A stretch of 64,000 nt of DNA. It comes from Trichopria drosophilae. Taxonomy: Eukaryota; Arthropoda; Insecta; Hymenoptera; Diapriidae. Shown here in pieces: positions 56,646 to 64,000 of the stretch (its first letter is position 1; every line of letters starts with the position of its first letter). The translations under genes were made by a program, and so were the position numbers. The notes beneath the pieces were generated by a model. It was not told where the DNA came from and ran no database searches. It saw only the letters and a program-made list of their open reading frames with translations. The stretch is taken from positions 212,247,001-212,311,000 of the forward strand of contig CM059582.1 in the NCBI GenBank assembly GCA_030407085.1, given 5' to 3'.

Positions 56646-56868
56646 AAGTATCCCTATGTCCAGTTAAGTCGCCGAGTTCCTTTTTTACTAAGAATCGGGA
56701 CGGGAACTGTCAAACATTTGAATCTAATTTGCTTAATTTGAGTTTGACAGCCCGCCCCTCATTTGAATTTGGAGCGCCTGCGCCCCATTGCGGCGACACA
56801 TGCGCTCCGAGCTCGGAACTCGGCCCGTTTGTTGCCCACTTTCTATGCTGCGCTGCCAGGGCGCCGTT

Positions 56869-57140
56869 CACTGAGAGAAGTTTGGCAATTGGAAACTTCA
56901 ACGGTTTTTCGAATATCCCTAGTCCCATTGCATTGAACTTTATGAAGTCAAAAAGTGGGATTCCCTAGCATTAAATTTTTACCACAGAACTTCAATAACA
57001 GTCTGTATTATGACACCTCTAAAAGTGTATTGGTACATGTCCAATCTAGTCGTGAAACAGTTCAACGTTTCATCGAACGCTTAGAGCTCTATAGTTTGAT
57101 GCGTGCCGCTCCAATGATGGGCGTCTCAGACGCCCATCGG
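56869..57140 (-). repeat. About 250-bp GGGCG...CGCCC repeat, inverse copy
   Basis: Inverse relative of the two direct copies at 58924 and 59193. Ends with the hairpin GATGGGCGTC-TCA-GACGCCCATC. Confidence 0.75.
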
Positions 57141-58923
57141 TAGAAGTCCCAATTTCACCATTCGTGGCGCTGAGATCTCGCATCGCATTTTTTCAATAAT
57201 ACTATTTAATAATACTTGGCTACTTGCACAAAAAATTAAAACATCCACAAAAATTATAAGATTATCTTTATAACCTCTAGAAGTAGAAAAAATTGTTCAA
57301 CACTTTTTCTTTTCACTGAATTTGAAACTCGATGCTCGGGGGTTTTCGATTTTGTTGATTACGAATCCAATGTCAGCTTTACGAAATTTATCAAATACAT
57401 TTTCGTAAAAATTCACGTCTTATTACATCTCGCAACAAAAAATTATACAATCCAAATTTCAAGTAATTATTTTTCTGTGTTTATTTATATAACGAGAACA
57501 ATAACATGGTGGCCGCTTTTTTCCAAGAAAAAAATTCCCTGACTTTTCACTGACTTTTCCTTGACTTATATTTTAATGATTGCTATTAATAAATGAATAG
57601 TAATGATTTAAAAAATAAAAGAGGGAACGGTATTTGACATACTTCTCAATGAACAACGAATAAACTATATTTAAAAATATATTTTGTAATTTTAGTTTAC
57701 AAATGTTAGATCTTTGGTAACAATCTTTGGATTTCTTAAGCTTAATATAAAATATAAAACAATATAACATTTTTATAAAATGTTCGAAACTTCCAATGTC
57801 TCAACTGATGCAAGCAATAAGCCGCTGAATTTCTCGATCTCTCAGGTATAAACAATTAGAGGTGACCGCGTGACTGCGAATCCGCGAGACAAACGAATGA
57901 CTCTCGCGCATGTCGATACACACACAAGAAACAACGCTCGAGAAATGAATGTCAACAAAGGCTAATACTAATTCAATGTAATTAAAATAGAATTTATTAT
58001 TTAGTTTTTTAGTAAAAAATATTGAGTTTTTTAGGTATTTCGTTTTTTTCAGCGACCCAGCAATAATTTTCCCTGACCAATTTTGAAATTCCCTGACTTT
58101 TCCCTGATTCCCTGACTAGTTCATGAAATTCCCTGACTTCTCCCGGTTTTCCCGGTTTTCCCTGATAGCAGCCACCATGAATAAACAATTATGTATTTTT
58201 AGTCATATGAATATGTTCTTTAAGTATTACTATAACAGAAAATAGCAAAAAGACGGATCAGAAAACGTCAACTTAGACGTAAATAATTAAAATTCAAAGA
58301 AATCCAGGCAGTAAACGTGAGTCACAACCGTGACGCTAAAGGTTAAAACATTTTTTAACAATGAGAAGCAGCAACAACAATTGATAAAAATGCATTATAT
58401 AGTCTATTGATGTTTTCACTAAAGTATTGTATTATTTTCATTATAGGATTTAGTAAGAAGCGAAATTTCACTTTAGTATAAAATGAGTGTGACTTTCAGG
58501 AGAGTGGCTCAATTCTGATTTTTTACGGTGAAATTCAGTGTATTGAAGACTTTTAGAGAAATTTTATATTATATCGTGTTTTTTATATTATTATATATTT
58601 ATTTATTTTTTTATATTATATATATTTATTATTATATTATATATTATTATTTTTTTTTATATTATAATATATTATAATATAAAAAAAAGTATTTCTGCCA
58701 TTTTAGGATATTCGACAAATCTGTACGGAAAATTACTGTGTAATCTTTAAATTTACTATGAAAGTTAATGGTAACGGATAGTTCAAATATTCTATTATGA
58801 ATTACTATTGATTTACATAGTAATTTCGGACATTATATCTTTTAAGAATATGTCGATCCGTCCAAAATGCAAAAACGACATCTGTGCTTCCGACGACACA
58901 CAGCGTGGCTGTGCCGCGGGTTC
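57141..58923. other. AT-rich, no gene
   Basis: Contains one AAAATGGCGG-type satellite remnant (57335-57395, GGGGGTTTTCG...GTTGATTACGAATCCAATGTCAG) without the ATGGCGG part, and CCCTGACTTTTCCCTG repeats at 58060-58170 (CCCTGACTTTTC/CCCGGTTTTCCC). No ORF worth calling. Confidence 0.5.
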
Positions 58924-59440
58924 AATGGGCGTGTGAGGCGCCCATCGTTGGACCTTTAAGAGTTTAACGTACATTGAACTGCTTCTCCAACAAATTAGAA
59001 GTGTCACGATTACAAGTTGGTATTGGTTGAGTTCAAAACATTATTTAAGACGTACGTTACCATTATGAGACTTTAAACTTCATTTTTCGTATTAAGATAC
59101 CACAACTTTAATTTGAACAATAGAATTTAAAAAATTTTGAAGTCCCCGATTACCAAACCTCTCTCAGTGCACAACGTCGTCGCAGATTCAAGGATGGGCG
59201 TGTGAGGCGCCCATCGTTGGAACTTTAAACGTTCAACGCAACATTGAACTGTCCCCCCACCAAATTAGAAGTATAACGATGGCAGGTTGGTATTGGCTGA
59301 GTTCAAAACATTCATGAAGACTTATGTTATCATTGTGAGACTTTTATACACCATTTTTCGTACTAAGAAACCTCAACTCTAATTTGAACAAAAGTATTTC
59401 AAAAATTATGAAGTTCCCGATTACCAAACTTCTCTGAGTG
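58924..59440 (+). repeat. Two direct copies of the 250-bp repeat
   Basis: GGGCGTGTGAGGCGCCCATC at 58927 and 59195 starts each copy; TACCAAAC(C/T)TCTCT.AGTG ends each. Spacing is 269 bp. They lie where the U3 of the minus-strand LTR would be. Confidence 0.88.
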
Positions 59441-59690
59441 TTGCACCTCTTCTGCGCAGGTAGAGGCGCACCAGCGCCAGCGCCATGTGATTTCGCGCGC
59501 ATGTCCATTGATGCGCGCTCGGATCCCACGTGGGTTTGGGATCCAAAATGGCCGACCGGCCGGGAAAAGCGCGCATCTCGTCCTTTGTATTTTTCTTAAT
59601 TACTCGCGTCGATATAAGTTGTAATGGCCCTCTTTCTCTCCGCCGCTCTTTCTCTTCCGCGCGGTCGAGTTAAACGGCTCGTTACAACAT

Positions 59691-59705
59691 CCCCCTTTCT
59701 TTTTT
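59691..59705 (-). promoter_or_regulatory. Polypurine tract
   Basis: AAAAAAGAAAGGGGG one base before TGTTGTAACG, the primer site for plus-strand DNA. Confidence 0.75.
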
Positions 59706-60044
59706 CGGGATCGCGATCACGGTAAAAGAAAATCGGTTCGCGCGCGTTCGCCATGTGCTGTTTCGAGTGGTGCTTGTGCTGTGCACTGAATAAATAAATA
59801 TAAATACAATTGTGTCATCATTTGTTTTTTGTCCAATTTCCTTTTTTAGTGACAACGAGGATTCCAGTTGCAGCAGAGGATTTATTATATATCTCCGGTG
59901 CAACACCCCGTCGAAAACCGGACCGGTAATGAGTCCCTTTATATTATTGCTCGTAGGGACACTCAGAAGGAAGGCAAGATTCCCTATTTGTTTCTTCATT
60001 TTTTTAGGGGCCTTCGATTAAAATAAAAATCTTTTTCCATCACT

Positions 60045-62042
60045 CTACCCAAATCCATATCGTTTTCTATCCACATCTAAATCGGCTCCATATTCGCCGT
60101 CATGAATAATGGGGATTCTTTCTTCTATCCCCCCATTATTCAAATTAACGTCAACACCCATAATTTCGTCATTACTACAGTTATTATCATTATCCTCTAA
60201 AATTTGATTATCATTCCACCTATAAAAATTATTATGTACATCACATTTATAAAAGTCCCTGTCAACATTCTTACAAAAATTATCGTCACCATAATCATTT
60301 TCATGAACGTCACTCTTAAAATCACTCTTATAAAGGTCATTATAACTATCACCTTCATAAGAATCATTACTGTCAACTTCATAAAAATAATTAGTCACTT
60401 TTTCATCAACCACGTCATTATTATCGTCATTTTTATAAGACTTATTAACAACGTCATTTTCATACAAATGATTATCAAGAACTTTGTCAACATCGTTATA
60501 ATTTCCTTCACAAAAACCATCATCAACATTTTCATCATAAAAATCACTATTATCACCGGTTTCATAACAATCATTTTTACGAATCTTATTATCAATGTCA
60601 GTCTTATCAAAATCATTATCAACGTCATCTTTTATATCATTTTGGTAAAAGTCATTATCGTTATCAGTCGTGTTATCATTAAAATTTTCAACGTTATTAA
60701 TCATGTCATTATCATTAACGTCAATTTCATGAATATCATTATTACCATTATCATTACAATTATTATCATTATCATTTTCACAATCAACATGTACATTATA
60801 ATTTTCATAAATAGCATCAACATCAACATTTTCACCATTCACATGTACCTTTTCACAAATATCATTATCCACATTTTCATAAATATCATTTTCAACCTTT
60901 AATAACTTAGGACGAATACTATTATCATTCATACCATTAGACATATTCACTTCATTTACAGAATTTAATAAGTTAGGACGTATATACAAATCATTCATAC
61001 GATTTAATAAATTAGGACGTATAACATTAGACATATTTACAACATTCACATCATTTACAACATTCACATCATTTACAACATTCACATCATTTACAACATT
61101 TACATCATTTACATCAATATCATTAATTACATTTACACATATATTATTATCAACATTTACATAAATATCATTATCATCAACACATATATTATCATTTTTA
61201 TAATTTACATAAATATCATTATTATTTTCACAATTATCATAAACATCATTATTAACATTATCATTATCACAATTAACATAAACATCATTACTATCTATCA
61301 TATTATCATCAATTATTTCATTATTTTTCATCAACTTATTTTCTTCATTATTATCATTATTTAAAATTTCATTTACATCATCATCCTTTTGTCCTACATC
61401 ATCATTTTTAAAATTTTCTGTATCCCCCATATTCATGACGGAGACATATGTTGCCTCGTCATCATGCGAGCCTGATATTTTGCTCGCGGGGTCAAGTGTA
61501 TATTGTAATATGTCCTTGCTTATCGCGTCCAATTTCGCTAAAGCCTCGTCTACTCGATTTGTCATAGTGTGGAATTTTTTCATGAATGATTTTTTGAATT
61601 CTGCGTAACTTTCAAAATTGTTTACTACGAACCATAGTTTTGCCATTCCTTCTAATGTATCCTCTACCAACAATAATTTTGTTATTCCTTTAATATTTTT
61701 TATATTGAAATATCGATCCAATTCCTCAAGGAATGCTACCGGATCTGTTTTGAATTCGTTTTCAAATTTGGGTGCAATTAAGTCGATATTTTTATTGTTC
61801 GTATTTATAATTGCACCCAATTCGTTTGCACGCGTTTTTATTTTATTTCTGTCATTGTTTTTGTGCATTTCCACGTGCTGCTGCCTGGCATCCTCGTTTT
61901 GCCGCCGCATTTGACTTTGTATTTCATCTATTTCTTTTTGCATTTCGGCGATCATTATTTTCCACTCTTGGATTTTGCTCGCCGTATTTATTGTCGTTTG
62001 CGGCGACATATTGTGGACTTTTTCGTCGTTACCTAACGTCAT
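60045..62042 (-). CDS. gag: Asn/Asp-rich gag of a non-autonomous LTR element
   Basis: Structural protein of the element. Of 665 residues, the first about 190 look like a normal gag: a coiled coil (MIAEMQKEIDEIQSQMRRQN) and a capsid-type domain (DPVAFLEELDRYFNIKNIKG, WFVVNNFESYAEFKKSFMKK). From about 210 to 640 it is low complexity, dominated by Asn, Asp, Val, Tyr and Glu. It has short repeats such as NDVNVV (an 18-bp DNA repeat, 61040-61115) and IRPNLLN, and no zinc knuckle. The frame has stayed open through nearly 1.3 kb of repeat, which argues for recent function or for expansion by in-frame slippage. Start at the ATG 140 bp after the PBS. No pol follows. Confidence 0.8.
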   Translation of the reverse strand: MTLGNDEKVHNMSPQTTINTASKIQEWKIMIAEMQKEIDEIQSQMRRQNEDARQQHVEMHKNNDRNKIKTRANELGAIINTNNKNIDLIAPKFENEFKTDPVAFLEELDRYFNIKNIKGITKLLLVEDTLEGMAKLWFVVNNFESYAEFKKSFMKKFHTMTNRVDEALAKLDAISKDILQYTLDPASKISGSHDDEATYVSVMNMGDTENFKNDDVGQKDDDVNEILNNDNNEENKLMKNNEIIDDNMIDSNDVYVNCDNDNVNNDVYDNCENNNDIYVNYKNDNICVDDNDIYVNVDNNICVNVINDIDVNDVNVVNDVNVVNDVNVVNDVNVVNMSNVIRPNLLNRMNDLYIRPNLLNSVNEVNMSNGMNDNSIRPKLLKVENDIYENVDNDICEKVHVNGENVDVDAIYENYNVHVDCENDNDNNCNDNGNNDIHEIDVNDNDMINNVENFNDNTTDNDNDFYQNDIKDDVDNDFDKTDIDNKIRKNDCYETGDNSDFYDENVDDGFCEGNYNDVDKVLDNHLYENDVVNKSYKNDDNNDVVDEKVTNYFYEVDSNDSYEGDSYNDLYKSDFKSDVHENDYGDDNFCKNVDRDFYKCDVHNNFYRWNDNQILEDNDNNCSNDEIMGVDVNLNNGGIEERIPIIHDGEYGADLDVDRKRYGFG

Positions 62043-62182
62043 TTTAATAAATTATTTGTCCAATTATTTATAAAATTCAAAGTTTAAAAATGTATCATTC
62101 ATTTCAACACTAAACGATTCCTTACCAATCACAAATTAATTTAAAATAAAAGTGGGTCACTCGAAAGAATGTACCTTCTTTC

Positions 62183-62204
62183 GTGCCCCATGTGTTGGGC
62201 GCCA
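62183..62204 (-). promoter_or_regulatory. Primer-binding site
   Basis: Minus strand TGGCGCCCAACACATGGGGC, one base after the LTR end, a common insect gypsy-type PBS. Confidence 0.75.
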
Positions 62205-62205
62205 T

Positions 62206-62385
62206 TGAAACGAATCGGAGTCAGTTAGTTAAAACCTTTTCAGATTCGTCCAAACATAAAATTTAAATAGTCAATTATAGTCATACATACATCAAAATTA
62301 TAGGCTGGAATCATTGGGTGCTGAAATGAAAGTCATTATATTATATTTAGTCATTCAATCAAAATATATTTCATAATTTGTAGTA
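62206..62385 (-). repeat. 3' edge of the 5' LTR
   Basis: Resembles 55698-55890 (AACATAAAATTTAAATAGTC, TTGGGTGCTGAAAT) up to about 62385, then diverges, either by an insertion or because the copies belong to different subfamilies. Confidence 0.65.
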
Positions 62386-63392
62386 GTAATACGGTGGTAA
62401 TAGGTCTTTATTTTCATAAAAATTGACGATGTTTTTCAAACATTTTAACCCTTCCGCAGAAACTGCAATTGTGATATTTCGGGAGCGTTAATATATTAGA
62501 TATTCCGCCATATTTTACTATTTAGAAAACTGTACATAAAAATAATAAATTTAGTATTATTAATGAACAAAAATTTTTTTTATATAGAGTGGATGTAGAA
62601 AAATATCACACAATAGTCTTGGTTGATAGAAAATAGTAATTTTCGCATAAAAAATGTAGAATATATTATCTTAAAATATTTGCGCCGGAAACTGTCATAT
62701 ATTTTTTATTTTTCGAACGACAAAAACTGTGCTTTTTTACATAGGACCGCAAAAATTTGTCTGTATTATCTTTCGATATTATACTTTTGAAATATGTAAT
62801 TTACGAGAGAGTGCCTATCTTTTGAAATGAAATACAACATAAAAAATAAAATATAACAAACAAATTAGGAGGGAACTAAATTCTCATAAAAATGAAATTT
62901 TCTTAAATACCATTTTTTTTTAATGTGCGTTTTCAATTTTTGAAGAATACAATGCATGACTTTTCACAATAACCATTTGAAGTAAATTTTTAAAATTGCC
63001 GTGTCTTTCAAGCAGAAAAAAAATTATAGGGCTCTCAAAACTGTTACTCTGTGCGTCATCCTTTTTGAAAACTTATATTTGATCGGCACACCATAAATAC
63101 AATTTGAGAGCTCACGAAACGCATTGCTCTTTTTTTTTAGTGTTATATTTTTAAGTGTATGTCTGTATTCTTAAGTGGCTAAAGGCCACTTCAGCTAAGA
63201 AACAAATTTGACAAAAAGAAAACGAGAAGAAAATTAATTATTTCATTATCTGTTATTTATTCCTTTATATTGGTAGCGCCATTTATGTTGTTACTTGACT
63301 GAATAGTTTGTACTTAAATATTGCTAGTCGCGCCTCTTAAAACAATGATGATAACTTTGCAATTGGGTGTCAATAAACAAAGAGCTTTTTTT
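62386..63392. other. AT-rich, no gene
   Basis: No ORF or clear repeat. A hairpin TTAAGTGGC-taaa-GGCCACTT is at 63172-63193. It may be the continuation of the 5' LTR or an insertion into it. Confidence 0.45.
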
Positions 63393-63653
63393 TCATACAT
63401 CAAATAATAAAAGTACCGCGGAATTACTTATATATATTATCGATAGAAAGAAATGATTTGTACTTTCTGGAAATTGAGTTGGGTCCGATGACGTAGGATC
63501 AACGTATGATGGCATAAGATCAGCGTGTGATGACGCAGGGTCATCATCTGTGCTAACTTCGAATCCCGAATTATCCATCCTTTCGTGGGAGAGGTTATTT
63601 TCAATTTCTCCCATTTCATCATCCTGGTCTTCGTTGGTGCTTCCGTTGAGCAT
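63393..63653 (-). CDS. Unrecognised ORF, possible terminal exon
   Basis: 86 codons beginning MLNGSTNEDQDDEMGEIENN, acidic, with the imperfect repeat SSHADLMPSYVDPTSSDPTQ and a hydrophobic end. An acceptor-like TTTTGTAG|GAATG immediately precedes it, so it may be an exon with its upstream part outside the window. No family recognised. Confidence 0.3.
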   Translation of the reverse strand: MLNGSTNEDQDDEMGEIENNLSHERMDNSGFEVSTDDDPASSHADLMPSYVDPTSSDPTQFPESTNHFFLSIIYISNSAVLLLFDV

Positions 63654-63719
63654 TCCTACAAAAGTTTATTTTGAAAAGATATTTACAAACAAATTTGGAT
63701 ATTCACTCCGCCAGAAACG

Positions 63720-64000
63720 CCGTACTCTCTAAATCTGAATAAATAAAAAACTACTAATCTAAAGCGAAAAGTGAGTTACTATAAATTAGTCGTCTTTTTA
63801 GTACAAAATAGTAAAAAACTACTAATTTATCATTAAACTTCTATTAATCTGAAAGTAGAAATTGACTTTTTTAATTTAGTACTTATTTGAATTTGTAATA
63901 GATGAATAGCTTTTTACTATTTATTAGTAAACATTTTTAATAATTGAATTAGTGACCTACTTTTCTCTTTTTTATTAGTAGTTTTTAAATAATTTACATT
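63720..64000. mobile_element. Start of a terminal-repeat element (cut by window)
   Basis: TACTCTCTAAATCTGAAT resembles the MITE end TACTCTCTAAAATCGAAT in the foldback arms. Inside, AAAAACTACTAAT (63753) faces its inverse ATTAGTAGTTTTT (63976), so it is a palindrome or a tandem CTACTAAT array. Unfinished at the edge. Confidence 0.5.

Larger units (their letters stand above)
59682..62385 (-). mobile_element. Gag-only LTR retrotransposon (internal part and LTR edges)
   Basis: Minus order: LTR edge (62385-62206, ending CGTTTCA), PBS, gag, a 340-bp tail and a polypurine tract AAAAAGAAAGGGGG (59705-59691), then the 3' LTR start TGTTGTAACGAGCCG (59689). No protease, RT, RNase H or integrase lies between gag and the polypurine tract, so it depends on another element for these. 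The 3' LTR would continue through 59689-55698 if the complex sequence there is one LTR. Confidence 0.7.

Noticed and set aside
60197..60902. 232-aa plus-strand ORF rich in Ile
   Set aside because: It is the antisense shadow of the Asn/Asp-rich gag.

Overview
This is a eukaryotic, AT-rich window that looks like insect heterochromatin or a transposon graveyard. Spliced ORFs, TATA boxes, AATAAA signals, and piggyBac, pogo, mariner, P, Ty3/gypsy, CsRn1-type, non-LTR and foldback elements all point to an arthropod. Hymenoptera would fit, but that is inference only. I see no rRNA, no convincing tRNA gene and no clear housekeeping gene. Nearly every recognisable protein is a mobile-element protein.

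Layout: 1-6771 is the 5' part of a minus-strand Ty3/gypsy retrotransposon (pol cut by the window edge, gag, long leader, PBS, 915-bp LTR), with a textbook GGGAAAC -1 frameshift site between gag and pol. 6772-11500 is AT-rich, with short repeats, an LTR-like promoter unit and a GATATATC-rich block. 11509-14062 holds an R2/NeSL-type non-LTR 3' end and two MITE-like palindromes. 14063-24314 is the centrepiece: a 10.25-kb foldback element with 9-bp target duplications, long arms built of tandem hairpin-forming units, three copies of a 173-bp TA-flanked MITE, and a 5.2-kb piggyBac transposon at TTAA. That piggyBac is itself an inverted dimer with one intact 567-aa transposase and one ruined copy. 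The foldback appears to interrupt sequence continuous with a decayed non-LTR reverse transcriptase (24324-25690).

25808-28052 is a non-coding TIR element. 28600-29320 is an AP-endonuclease fragment of another non-LTR element. 29325-33546 is a TA-flanked pogo-like transposon whose transposase is readable as four exons. 33591-34960 is a minus-strand non-LTR ORF1. 36900-37730 may be a tiny three-exon gene whose start codon is made by splicing. 38594-39749 is a TATA-driven, spliced minus-strand unit of LTR-like character. 41515-43089 has a P-element relic and a mariner-type MITE. 43930-44260 is a CsRn1-type LTR with a tRNA-Trp-like PBS.

45711-47672 is an internally deleted DD41D mariner. 47895-55640 contains dispersed satellite units, a decayed hypothetical gene, a 69-bp minisatellite and a long CT-rich tract. 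55698-62385 appears to be a gag-only LTR retrotransposon with a very Asn/Asp-rich gag and an unusually complex 3' LTR region. The window ends in unannotated AT-rich DNA and the start of another terminal-repeat element.

The elements form nests rather than pathways. The order of insertion can be read from interrupted target sites: non-LTR element, then foldback, then MITE plus segmental duplication, with piggyBac also later than the foldback.
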